Assembly: GCA_024734555.1 (NCBI GenBank)
Contig: JANPWX010000081.1
Coordinates: forward strand, 2,063,431 to 2,127,430
DNA: 64,000 bases
Direction of reading: 5' to 3'
DNA from: Trochalopteron elliotii
Lineage: Eukaryota > Chordata > Aves > Passeriformes > Leiothrichidae
Below the pieces are notes generated by a model. It searched no databases, was not told the origin of the DNA, and saw only the letters and a program-made list of their open reading frames with translations. The translations under genes were made by a program, and so were the position numbers. Positions 1-11,751 of this stretch are shown here, piece after piece. The number at the start of each line of letters is the position of its first letter. The first letter of the stretch is position 1.

Positions 1-130
1 GGAGTCTTCCAAGCTTTTAAAATAGAAGCAGGACAATAAAAATCTACGCTCCACATGTACTACCAAAAAGGGTTTTGATACTAAACTCATAGTTCATGCC
101 AAAATAAAATGCACAGAGTCCTGACCATAC
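1..130 (-). other. TAB3: TAB3 intron following the first coding exon (partial)
   Basis: Transcription runs leftwards, so this is the start of the intron after the first coding exon. On the minus strand it opens with GTATGG at 130-125, a usable 5' splice site directly after the CAG that ends codon 34. The remaining TAB3 coding exons must lie beyond the left edge. Open frames crossing this boundary lose all similarity to TAB3 after codon 34, which supports the splice site. Confidence 0.85.
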
Positions 131-232
131 CTGAAGCATGCACTGAGATACCACCCCCTCAGGTATCTCAGGGAAACGCTGCCGGAGATCATGGAGTACC
201 TGCACGTCAAGCTGCTGGCTGCCCTGCGCCAT
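131..232 (-). CDS. TAB3: TAB3 first coding exon (start of CUE domain)
   Basis: TAB3 is an adaptor that links K63-linked ubiquitin chains to the TAK1 (MAP3K7) kinase in NF-kB and MAPK signalling. It has an N-terminal CUE domain, a coiled coil and a C-terminal NZF zinc finger. Only codons 1-34 are here. The peptide starts MAQGSQQLDVQVLHDL and continues with RQRFPEIPEGVVSQCMLQ, which contains the conserved Phe-Pro of the CUE fold (residues 20-21). From memory it differs from human TAB3 at about three of 34 positions and from TAB2 at about seven; RQRFPEIPEGVVSQ is TAB3-specific. The ATG at 232-230 has G at -3 and G at +4, a good initiation context. The exon ends in phase 0 after CAG at 131, followed by GTATGG. 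The rest of the CUE domain is in the next exon, outside the window. No frameshift or stop is seen. Confidence 0.92.
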
Positions 233-319
233 GCCAGGTGGATGGTGTTCCAGATTACCAGAGAATGGAAGTCAACAGGCCTTCCAGTGATTGTGGTCTT
301 CTGAGGCTTCTGGCATTTT
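233..319 (-). other. TAB3: TAB3 5' UTR part of the exon, with short uORF
   Basis: On the minus strand a pyrimidine-rich tract ending TTTCTTTGTTACAG stops at 320, an excellent 3' splice site. The exon therefore begins at 319 with AAAATGCC, and 233-319 is untranslated leader. An upstream ATG at 316-314 opens a 14-codon uORF (MPEASEDHNHWKAC) that ends at TGA 274-272, 39 bases before the TAB3 ATG. Its position suggests it could damp translation of TAB3, but that is inference. Confidence 0.75.
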
Positions 320-3300
320 CTGTAACAAAGAAAACACAATCTTTTAAGCCATCACAACTTTTCATCCTTCCCAAACTGCTTGTGTAGAAAAACCTTCATA
401 ATGCATTTTAACAACCAAGAGAGACAGTAGCTTAAACATAAGAGTGGGAATAACCATGTCTCAAACAGTAACATTAAAACACTTAACATACCACAGGTAT
501 GTCTATATATATGGCATTGCACTGCAATGTGCTAGTTCAGGCCTTTACTCGGCCCCACTGTGGCACCATGTGTAACTTTAATTAGTGTGGCCTGCATAAA
601 ACAGAACTGTTATATATTTAGTCCCAGTGAAATTCTGAGCAGTCTGCAGAAAAGTCTGAAGTTATCACCAAGTACAGATGTCTTATTTACAACATTACAA
701 CAACAGGCTGGAAAACTAAATAGAATAATTATCAAAAAAATATTCTCCTGTTAATAGGGTTCAAATTCTTTTGTCTCTACATCACTATAAATCCAAGAAG
801 TCAGAAGCAATTTTTGTAAAAGTGAACAAGAATTAAACAGAATTTAAAGAGCTCCTTCCAGGATTAGAAAAGCATCTAGGTAAGATTTTTGTAAAGTACC
901 TGTTACATTCATATTAACATAAGTGATAAAAACCAAATCAAACAAAACCCTAAACTTCTTCCCATTTCAAAATTCTTGTATTCAACAACAAAAAGGTTCT
1001 ATCTGAACTTCAATACCCAAGGAGTACTGGAAGGCGAATACAGTCTGAGTCAACAAACACTTTTTGAGCTTGTGGCTCATGATCACAGCAGTAAGCAAAA
1101 GGCAGCTGATGTCTAAGAGAGGATTCACAAAAACTTTGCACGAGGTGGTGCATGACACAGCCCCTGTTACACATCTATCACTGCTAAGCTTCAAAAGCCT
1201 TTCCAACAATACTGCTCAGTGGAATTCTGAACTGCAGAGAATGCACTGCTGTGTTCAAAAAGGAAATGAAAATCAGATAACAGCAGAGCTGGTGTTTAAT
1301 AATATATTAGTCACCCAAAGTCCCAAGTTTAAATCATGCTTATCTTGACCTCAGTGCAACTGTGGGTGGCACATGGCACAGGTATTCCAGTCAGCTTTTC
1401 TTTCATTTGTTAGTTCAACAGAAAGGGTCCTCTGTCTCATCTCATATATTCCAATACCAGTGTGACACCTGCCACATCACACACTGTTTCAAGATAAATG
1501 AGACAAGTCTAAAGAACAGTGAGATATGTGAATTATCTTGCTGTGACTTAAGAAATACTGCAATAAACTTATATTGTATGTCATAATTAATCTCTGACTG
1601 CTGCAGTGCTCTTTTTAAAAGGAAATGGAACTTCTTTCATCTTCCACCAGAAAATTTCTATTCCCACACTCACAACAGGAGACCTTTTATAAACTATTTT
1701 TTTTTAAATGATGAACAAACACCATACTCTGAAAGGCAGAGCATCACAAGAATACTCAAAGAAAACCTGACACCAATCAAGCTCTGTATTTCTAGACAAT
1801 TCTCCTTATCCCAGGAGGCAAAGGCTGAAATGCAGTAATGAAGGAGTACCCTACCAGAATAAATTGCAGTTAAAACCTCTGTGGAATAACAAATGATGGC
1901 ATCTGAAATAGAAGTTAATAACTGTAAGACTTTCAATTGCATGGGCAAGTGCCTTTGCATCACTTCTCTCTTCAAATAGAAGTTTAAATGTAACATGGGT
2001 GACTGTGTAAATGTAACATGTGGATTGAAGATCCATCATCAATACATTCGATGTTTTTCTACTACAGTTTTAAAATAACAGAGGTTAATTTTTTGTTTTC
2101 TAACATTTCCCAAATGTGCGTGGTGAGTAGAAGTATAAAGAAGTACCTGGCAGTTACTGGCCAACTATGAATTTTATCAGACTTCTAAACACAATGGGTA
2201 ATGAAGTTCCATTTTTATTTTGAGGAGTTGAAGCTTCCAGCCTTTACAATCACACAAATAGCCTTACAAAGTCTATAAGAACCCCAAAATAATTGTTGAG
2301 CAGCATGAACAAACACACAATCATTCTGAAGTCCTTGCATTATACAGCTAAGCTACTGTGAAAATTTGTTGGGGTTTTTTTCCCCCATCCAATGCCACAA
2401 AATTTACTAGTGTCATTATGTACATGCCCAGCCTTTTGTCCTACCTATTGTCCAGCATTTTGTTCAGCTTATTCTACTTGACCTGACTACAAGCGACTGC
2501 ACATTTTCCATTCTAAGCAGGCAGGAACTGGCTGGAATACAATACCCACTTCCCATGTTGCTCCACAGCACAAGGCAGGCAGAGAAGCAAATTATTCAGA
2601 GCCAAGGGCTTACAGCAAAGGCTACACAGCTGAGATGCTTAGACAAGGACTCCTGCTGAGCCACAACAGGCTAGGAAAGCAATCCTTCAAAGACTTTCTT
2701 CCACAGCATTCACAGGCTAAGGGACACACTGAGGTGCCTGACATGACCAGCCTTGTAATTACTGAAAGTTCAATGCATGAAACACCAACTCAAAATCGAA
2801 ATGAAAACAAGATGCTTCATCTGTAGCTAGCAGGAAGGAGTTGAGGGTACTCGAACTCTAGATGAAAAGTATCTCATGAAGATGGAATAATTTAACAGTG
2901 CTAAATACATGGCAGTTCTAATGTCAAAACCACAGCATGTTGTCACAGAATTAACACAGAGCATGCCTCAAGAGCCACTCAGTGAATCTCAGGGATTATG
3001 CAAACCATGACTCAAACCCTAAAGAAATACAATAATTTGTTTCTCACACCTTTTACATGCCCAAATTATATATACATGAAAACAGTATCTTTAATCTTTT
3101 CCTTAAGCCATTTGTGTCTATTACAAGTTAAGAAAACAACCAACAGTTCCATCAATCAACTGATGCCTCTCTTCTGAAAGAATAAAAAAGCAGAACTACT
3201 AGTCCTGATCCTCCCCAAAGTCTGTTCAAACATGTAAAGAAGGAAATCTATTCTGCTACCATCATTTTTGAAACACTAAATCCATTAAAATGAAGATACC

Positions 3301-3595
3301 TAAATTACCAGGAATAAGATCCAGATGAAATTAAATTATGTCAATAAATACTAATTATGTCAATAACTATCCGAAAATGTATAAATTACATACTGATGTG
3401 CACTTATACAATTACTATGTATGGAACAATTAAGTAATTCCTGAGTGAATTTCCAGAAAATAGGCTACCTGAAAGACAGTTTCTCAGGCCTTAATAATTT
3501 AGATTTAATTGTTAAGAGTTTTACAACAATAGATGGACATTGAAGTGAAAGAGGAAATAATCAAGAGACAGAACATAATAATAAAATATCAGCTT

Positions 3596-3985
3596 ACAGA
3601 ATCATAAATATACAGGAGTCAGAAGTGACCCACAAGGGATATCAAAGTCCAGCTCCTTGCCTGCATAGGACAGTCCCAAGAATCACACCATGCCTGAGAG
3701 GGCTGTCCAAACACTTCTTGAACTGCATCAGGCTTGGTGCTGTGACCACTCCTCTGGGGAGCCTGCTCAAGAGTACCCAGCCACTCTCACAGTGAAGAAC
3801 CTTTTCCTGATATCCAACCTAAACCTTCCCTGACTCACTTCAGGCCATTCCCTCGGGTCCTGTCACTGATCACAGAGAGGAGATCAGTGCCTGCCCCTTC
3901 TCTTCCCCTCATGTGGAAGTTGTAACTGCAGTGGGGTCTCCCCTCAGCTGCTCCTCCAGACCCTTCACCACCCTCACAGCCTCCT
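3596..3985 (-). mobile_element. CR1 LINE fragment, 3' end
   Basis: On the plus strand this reads as antisense CR1: it starts ACAGAATCATAAA (the CR1 3' tail reversed), then runs through TTCTTGAACTGCATCAGGC, CCTTTTCCTGATATCCAACC, the CCTGTCACTGATCACAGAGA block and the CTCAGCTGCTCCTCCAGACC block. These are the successive landmarks of the last part of CR1 ORF2 and the 3' UTR. It is 5'-truncated, as most CR1 copies are, and moderately diverged. Confidence 0.85.
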
Positions 3986-4934
3986 CAGCAGTTACAACTC
4001 ACATAAAACTCAACAGCTTTCTCCACCTTTCTTCTCACCCTCAGTCAACTCAACTGTACTAACTGGACCTGTTAAAACAATTTAAAAACCAAACCAAACA
4101 CTTTTCACTAGTTTAACAAGCTTTGTCTGCACAGTGCATACCCATTGAACATCACACCATTGCCTAAAGGAAGATGAAAGGTAAAAAAGGGAAAAGGGAT
4201 ACAGGACCAAGAACACCACACCACCTCCCTCTTTTCAGCACACCTCAGTCATCTGATCTGTTAAAGCCAAAACAAGAAGACACTTTCACCTGAAGCAGAT
4301 TTGTAACAAAAGCAAAAGTTGTTCTTGTATAAACAGCACTAAATCAGGGTGTCAATACTGGAGTTAGACAGTGACCATGCTGTGGCACTGCCAGTCAGCT
4401 GAGCCCCAAAACCACCACCAGATACCAGGTCAGAACCAAAACTGCACTTCAAACTCCCCATCACCTGCTCATTGTCCAAGGAATACTAACATCATCTACA
4501 AAAACTCCTTCTGAAAACTATGACAGACCAGCTGATCACAGGCAGCAGCTCTTTATCACAGGAATGATTACACTCCCTACATCTCCGCTGACGCATTGGT
4601 TAAATGTTTCCAAAGCCCAAGACACTGTCCATATACTGCTTGCCAACAGTAACACATGAGAAGACAAGACACTAACTAGCTCAGACAACATATTTAGAAA
4701 GCACTTTATTGGACTGAGTATTGATATCTTTGGGGTTTTAGCTACTACTGTCGTTTTAACAAATAAATATGATTTCAGCCATTACTGCATCATCACATCC
4801 CAATTCCACTTCTGTATTTCAGTACTCAAGTAGATGTTAAGGTCTATAATTATTGTGGTACTTCCTACAGTGACTGCAAACACACAGCAGAAAAGCTGTT
4901 GAAGAGCAACATTTCTGTAAATCAGCTGGTATAG

Positions 4935-4961
4935 AACCATGACATTGGAAATGTCATGGTT
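4935..4961. repeat. Perfect 12-bp inverted repeat with 3-base loop
   Basis: The arms AACCATGACATT (4935-4946) and AATGTCATGGTT (4950-4961) are exact reverse complements around the loop GGA. It would fold into a stable hairpin in RNA from either strand. It lies inside the presumed TAB3 5' intron. No function can be assigned. Confidence 0.9.
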
Positions 4962-5006
4962 AGATAAAAATTCAAACTGAAGATAAAAGATAAAAATTCA
5001 AACTGA
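4962..5006. repeat. Short direct duplication next to the hairpin
   Basis: The 19-base string AGATAAAAATTCAAACTGA occurs at 4962-4980 and again at about 4988-5006, separated only by AGATAAA. It abuts the hairpin at 4935-4961, so hairpin and duplication may share a replication-slippage origin. Confidence 0.8.
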
Positions 5007-6746
5007 GTTGCTTCACACAAAGGATTAACTATGCAAAAACGTGGTTTGTAATATCCCATCCCACACATACCTATTATTTAATAGGCATCAGTGATAGCCT
5101 TGTAAACATGCCCAGCATATGACCTGGCTGCAGATGCAGTCATGTAATCCCACCTCTAATCCTTGAGCAGGCTCTAGAACCACTGTTACCTTAAATTCAG
5201 AGGTGCCTGCCTGCAGTAGAAAATTACATTCGCTGTAATTAAAAATCATCACAATCTATTGATTCCAGTACTGAAAAGAGAGACAACAGATTTGTACACT
5301 AAGTTTGCATTTATTTAACCATTCAAATAAGCAAAAACAATTAATTCATCCTGCAAATATCAACCATCTCAATCCAGCTAAAACGTTGGATTGCTCTTGC
5401 AGCAAAGGCAGGCAAATGATTCTATAGTAATGTGACACCTTCACAAAGACTTGCTAGCTGGAAGACCTTAAAACCTCAGAAATACAAGAAACTAAAGAGT
5501 TGTAACAGTGCCAAGAGCAATTTCTCCTCACAACCATGTTCAGTCACACACTCATTGTATAAACATGATATATGAGAAAAAACAAGGATTATTCTTCCTG
5601 CAACTGTACAGCTAAAATAATTTTTAGGATTATATATAGCTAGGCACAACCTTCCCAACTCAGAAATCAGAATGCCTATTTGTTAACAGAACTTTTATTT
5701 ATTTATAGGGTGATACATCCCACAGCTTTGGGACTGTATTGCATCACACAGTAGGAAAGACAACAGAACTGAAAGACATTTTGTCACTTCAGACAGACTT
5801 ACAAAGTTCAACAAAGCAAAATTAAAGCAGTCAACATTTAAAGCTGAGCTCAGCATGCTGCTGCCACTGCTCTGAAGGACTGGCTATGTCAGTAAAACCA
5901 CAGCTTCATGGTTTAACAAGCTGTCTTCTGATGAACAGCCATTCACTTGTGTAAAAGATCAAGATTCATAAAGCCCCTGGATGGTTGGAAGGCAATGTGA
6001 AAGACAAAAAAGAGGTATACAGCAGAATGAAAGTAAAAATAAAGCTGACAAGCTATCACTGTTGACCAATTGATCTCTGTAAAGTTACACAAGCTCTCCT
6101 GACAATTCCATATCCCTGCCCATTTATCCATACAGCAGTTACCCAGATGTGTCATGTGATGGCCTACAACAGCTCACAGTACTGAAATGGAACGTAAATC
6201 ATTAAAGTCAGCATGGTTAGAATACTATCATCTCAGATGGATGAAAAAGGAGTGTAGAGCAACAAAATCATCCATTCACTTGTCTGGGTTTTTTTTTCCC
6301 CAATAGCTTCAACTTAAGTAGTGACCACTTTTATCCATGTTTGAAACTCTTTCCACAGACTCTAAATGATTAATATTGCAATACAGTGTGGTGTATCTTT
6401 ATCATACAAAAGCAATATGTAACTCTGAGGTAACAGAAACCCGGACAGAGGAAATCCATTTTTGGCAGAACAGTGACACTGCCTAGAAACATGACTCAAG
6501 CATAAAAAGGCTTCATCTGTAACCTGTGCACAAGCATGTTAATTACACAGGTTGTTAAAAAATTCAAAAAATCATTATCAATCACTATTCCCTCTTAGGC
6601 ATGTGTTTTGTGTTGTTTTGTCTGCTTTAGTATTTGCTTTGCTTTCCTCCCTTTAATTACACTCTGCATCCCTATGGGGCATCAACATCAAAATGAACTA
6701 GTGTTTAGTGTTACTCATTTACTGTCTTCTCTCCTCCATCTACACC

Positions 6747-7222
6747 ACAGAGTCATTAAGGTTGGAAAAGACTTCCAAGACCATCAAGTGTAGCCTCTTA
6801 CTGAATACCACTATGCCCACTAAACCAAATCACCAAGTCTACTCATTTTCTGAACACTTCCAGGGATGAACCCTCTTCCCTGAGTAGCCTGTTCCTGTGT
6901 TTAACCAATCCTTCAGCAAAGAAATTTTTCCTGTTATCCAACCAGAACCTCCCCTGGCACAACTTGAGGCCAGTTCTCTTTGTTCTACCTCTACTCATCT
7001 GGGAGAAGAGCCAGACCCCCACACCCCCACCTGGCTACAACCTCCTCACAGGCAGATGAAGTGAGCAATAAGATCACCCCCGAGGCCTCTTCCTCTCCAG
7101 GCTAAACCTGGCTCCCACAGCTGCTCCTTAGGAGAACTGTGTTCCAGATCCTTTGCCATCTCCATTGCCCTTCTCTGGACATGCTCCAGCACACCTCAAC
7201 GTCCTTGCAATGAGGGATCTAA
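6747..7222 (-). mobile_element. CR1 LINE fragment, 3' end
   Basis: Plus-strand sequence reads as antisense CR1: CACAGAGTCATTAAGGTTGG, CCAAGACCATCAAGTG, then CACTTCCAGGGATGAACCC, AATTTTTCCTGTTATCCAACC, TGGCTACAACCTCC, CTCCAGGCTAAACCTGGC, and GCCCTTCTCTGGACATGCTCC. This is the usual order for the end of ORF2 and the 3' UTR of an avian CR1 copy. It is 5'-truncated at about 7222, and no open frame survives. Confidence 0.9.
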
Positions 7223-7501
7223 AACCTGTCTTTTCAAACTAAACATTTATATAGAGACATTATCTATTCCACTGCTTTGGAAGCAAAAAGGGTGAAACTC
7301 ATCCCTATCCCATATGCAAGTCAAATCTCCACAAAGCAGAATTTACTCTTAATATCTACATTACACTGGGAAATAGTAAAAACTGGATGATAATGAGAAG
7401 ACCACTTAACTGGAACCATGATACTCCTTCTGGCAAGTAGCCAAGAGGTTCTTGGCCAGTAATTCCTCTACTAAGTAAGTCACAGATGGTCTAGTTGCGA
7501 T

Positions 7502-7795
7502 GAGACCATCAAAGGTCATCCCAGTTCCAAAGCCCTGCTGAGGGGGCACTAGACCAGGTTGCTCAAAGCCCTGTCCAGCACAACCTGGAACACTGCTAAT
7601 GATGGGATATCACTAGTCTGAGCAGACTCTTCCAGTGTCCAGTGTCTCATCATCCTCACCAGAAATTTCTTCCTTATGTGCAATCTTTCCAATGAAAATC
7701 ATTGCCCTTCATCCTGTCATGACAGACCTGGGTAAGAAATCTCTCCTAATCTTTCCTCTAAGTCTCCAGTACACTGAGAGGCCACATCACATAGC
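7502..7795 (-). mobile_element. Older CR1 LINE fragment
   Basis: Antisense CR1 landmarks are visible but eroded: GAGACCATCAAAGGTCATCC, GACCAGGTTGCTCAAAGCCC, CCAGCACAACCTGGAACACT and CAGAAATTTCTTCCTTATGT. It is more diverged than the neighbouring copy at 6747-7222, so probably an earlier insertion. Confidence 0.75.
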
Positions 7796-10700
7796 AGTAA
7801 ATACTTTGAAGGAACTGATGGTTCTCTCACTCCAGTGAGCAAGTAAAAGCAGCTCTCACTGCAGAGCAAAGTTACAGAAGAGCAAGGTTCCAAGGCAAGG
7901 GGATAGCTCAGGAATGATGCTACTATGCCACAAATACCAGCTTCCAGAAGGGCTCTGCTGAAGGTGACTTGTTCCAGAGGCACAACTACAAGTTGCAAAC
8001 ACAAGTGAGTTTGCACAGCTCACAGATAATCCTGAGGTCACCACAAGCATCATGATTGTACCCAAAGCTATGAGAACAATGAACTGCATTTCTTACGAGG
8101 ACATATGATCTATGATTTCTGACTGAACATCTGTGAAATGAGGCTGTGGCTGGTAAAAATCCTGCAGGGAACAATAAACTGTCAGATTTCTGAATTCATC
8201 AACTTCTGTGTTGGCCCTGATAAAAGCAGTTATGATGATGCAAGAAGTTTTTGGTAGTGATATCCTATCCTGGGAATCAAAATGAGCCAGAAAGGATACA
8301 AGAAAATGTAAAACTTGAAAAAGCATTGAAAAAGGTCTACTGTAAATCCATGGATCATAAACTTCAGCTTTTTATTTTTAAGTACAGTCTGTTATTCATA
8401 TTTCCAAGTTTAGCAACTACTAGAAGCTGAGGTTTATACAAGAGAGAAACTGAGGCAACAAAGTGCAGAAGTACTGGACTATCATTTCATACACAATCAG
8501 TTTGAGAAAGTGAGCTTCCTTCTCAGAAGTCTGAGATTAACACTTCTCAAAGAAGCAATTACTGCTATGGACAGTGAGTTATCTGTACAGCACCAGTCTG
8601 AATCCTGACCAGCACAACAGGAATTCAATTTTGTTCCAGCCTGAGAAGTTTGATAGCTCCTACACAAGGTGATTCTCAGCATTAGCTCCTACTGCTACAT
8701 GACAAATTCATTGTTATGTACTGAATTCACCTGTAAAACATTCAGAGCAGGCTTTGTTCCTAAGATATATTTACAACAGCCAAAACACGAGTCTGTCCAC
8801 CAGACACTTCTACAAAATGAAACACTGCAAGTACTTTTGCAGTAGTTCAGATCAGCAAGAATTCAATAAAGCCAGAAGTTGCAAAAAGTCTCAAGACAGA
8901 AGTCATAATTAAAAAAAAACCAAAACACACAAACAACCCACCAAATCTGGATTACTCACACTGAACTTGTAAAATTTCAGTGTTACCTACACTCATAAAT
9001 CAGCTGTTACACATTTCAATGGCTGGCCACCAAATTAGCTTAAACGTGTTCCTCACTTTTCTTTACCTTTTCACTTTGACTTGGGCTTCTACCTATTAAA
9101 AATGACTTCTCTAAACAAACAAATTGCTATCAATAAATCTCAAAGAGGCCCCATTTGCAGAGCAAAAGCAACACAATCACACTGATTTGTCTGAGCCTGC
9201 AGATACTTCTATGAAAGCCACACCACTGCACTTTACACATTCAGGGCTACACTATTTGAATTTTTAACCAGTTTTTTACTTGGGTGGCTCAGAAAACAGT
9301 TTTATGAAAAAATCCTCTCACAGCTGAAGCTGTGCAATAACTACGAAATTTAACTTCACTTAGTTAATCACGCTGTGATTCAGCAATACAATGAGTTATG
9401 ACATAAAAATTGAAAAATAAAATCGAATCATTTATGCTACCAAAGACAATTTCATCAATATGAATTAAAACTTGAAGTATTAGAATTAAGCAATTATCAA
9501 GGCAAAAAGAAGAGGACAAATTCTTAATCAACTGTTTAAATACCAGGTTTCCTGCTTCTGAAATACCTGTAGGACTTCTGTGATGGCTTGCCATAGTAGT
9601 GTCACAAACAACAGTTTGAAATAAACAGACCAGTACAGTTTCTCTGTTAAGTCTCTGATGAGTTTTTCTATGACAAACCTTGAAAACACTCTATATTCTA
9701 TACACTGAATCAGAGCTTCCTACTTTGTTGATAACTGCATATATGGAAATGCTTTACAGGATGCAGACAATTTCTGTAACACACCTTGTCTTAAACATTC
9801 ACATTTTTCTGCATCCTTGAGAAAATGATCACAAAGTACATTTACACCATAAAGCAGAAGTACTCCTTTTCCTGCAGAAACAGAAGAGACTGTAACTACC
9901 ACTAATTTCAAGTTAAGTGACCTGTGTAAGTTTATTAGCAGTCCATATAAGCGACAACTCTGCAAAAAGCAACATCAATTGCAGACTGCCTGCACACTTT
10001 ATTCCCTACATTTCTACACATAGCATGGCAAGATGAAAAGGAGAAAATGATACTGGGAAGCACAACATTCAACACTCTTTGGCCACCAGCTCTCCTCACT
10101 TTGGCTATCTGAAACTAGAAGAAAAACCCTAGGCTGGAAAGAAGTGGAGTGAGGGGATGACAGAACCACCTTTCAGGATCCCCTACAAACACAAACTGAT
10201 GGAGGATATGACTCTTCACACGTGAAACTGAGGAGGGAAGCAGACAAGCACATATAAACAGGAACCAAAAGTAAGAAACAAAAAGGGAGAAAGCTGATAG
10301 AGGAAAAAAAGAAGGAACAGACAGGAGTCAATACAGAAAGAACAACAGTACAGAAAAATATGAACCATACTCACTACAGCAGAAAGCATCAACTTTTTTT
10401 AAAGTTTTGAATTAAACTTTGGTGGCCTGACTGTAAATTTCTTTGACATGAATAACTGCTATAAAATAAGATAAACAAGTTACACAGCGTGCCTGTCTTT
10501 TCCACCATTCCAGAAGAATTTGTTAACATAAGGAAATCTACCATGGACCTTGCTGATTCTGTGGTATCTTCTGACAAGTCTCAGCATGAACACCTGCTCA
10601 CGGGAGTGTTGCAAGACAGTCACATAAAGAGGTTACACACCATGTTATATTAATGTTATTTATGTTTATTGCAATAGAACATATTGACATAACATTGAGA

Positions 10701-11665
10701 TTATCCATGACCACACCTGTACAGGTGCTTGACCATTTGCCATAGTCAGGGAACTGCTGTGCCCAATATCCTTGGGCAAAGCAGGAGGCATCTTAAAATA
10801 AAAAATTATCTGCCAACGACATAAATATATACAGAGATCTATGTGTATGAACTATATATGTGTAGATACAGATGTCATATACACCCTAGATTATACTTTT
10901 GACATCTTTTTTTTTGCTTTTGTGGGCAGAGAGGGAAGAATGCCTTAAAATCAATTGTTGTTTCTGCAACATGAGACCACAATCATCTTCTATTAACATT
11001 ATTTTATCTCATCTTAGCCCCAGATGGACTTTATGGGGAGATGTGCCTTAAATACTACACAATGCAGAAATTTTGAAATGTTTTCTTCCTCACTGACTTT
11101 AGCATTCTCTATTAGAAAATACTAATGCAATTAAAAAAAAAAAAAAAGAAAAGTCTGGCGAAAGGAAAGCTGTGAGTTTCTCCTCCTTCCATAAGCTTTC
11201 CATCTGTTACATCTGTTGAAGGAAGAAGGAATGTAACCTTACATTATTGGTATGTAAGGTAATGTTTAAACAATCAACACCCAGATAAAGCTGTAGCTGT
11301 CCTGTCTGTGGAACTGCTTGAATGGCAAATCTCTATAAGGAAGTCTCAATATTTCAGATTCACTTGTTCCACCATCTTGGGCCAAAAATGGGATAAGCCA
11401 AAAGAGATAATGGAAAGGCTAGAATGTGAATACAACTGTTAGTCCTAAAATGCACTGATGCATTCCTGCCAAAATTCTTGTACAGCTTCAAAGGCCTTGA
11501 AGAATATCCAGTATCTTTACTTGATGAGAGCTTTAGAGTATCCTCCTCCTAGAGAGAGCTCTAAACCAGGTGGGTTTAACACCTGAGAAACTACAGATAA
11601 CAGCAGGAAAATTGCAGCCACCTACACTAAACCTTTTCATGAACAAAATTAATTTCTGTTTAGGG

Positions 11666-11751
11666 TCACAGAATGGGTTGAGTCAGAAGGGATTTTAAAG
11701 ATTACCTAAAATCCAAACCCACTGTCAGGGGCAGTGACACTTCTTCACTAG
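11666..11751 (-). mobile_element. Very short CR1 LINE 3' fragment
   Basis: TCACAGAATGGGTTGAGTCA, AGGGATTTTAAAGATTACC and CACTGTCAGGGGCAGTGACA match the reversed 3' terminal part of CR1. Only about 85 bases can be recognised, so this is a heavily truncated copy. Confidence 0.75.

Noticed and set aside
131..232. TAB2 instead of TAB3
   Set aside because: Residues such as RQRF, EIPEG and VSQC agree with TAB3, whereas TAB2 has RQKF, EVPEV and VSRC at these places.
94..339. 81-codon minus-strand frame overlapping the TAB3 exon
   Set aside because: It is a different frame across the TAB3 exon and its flanking introns; the TAB3 frame and splice sites explain the sequence.
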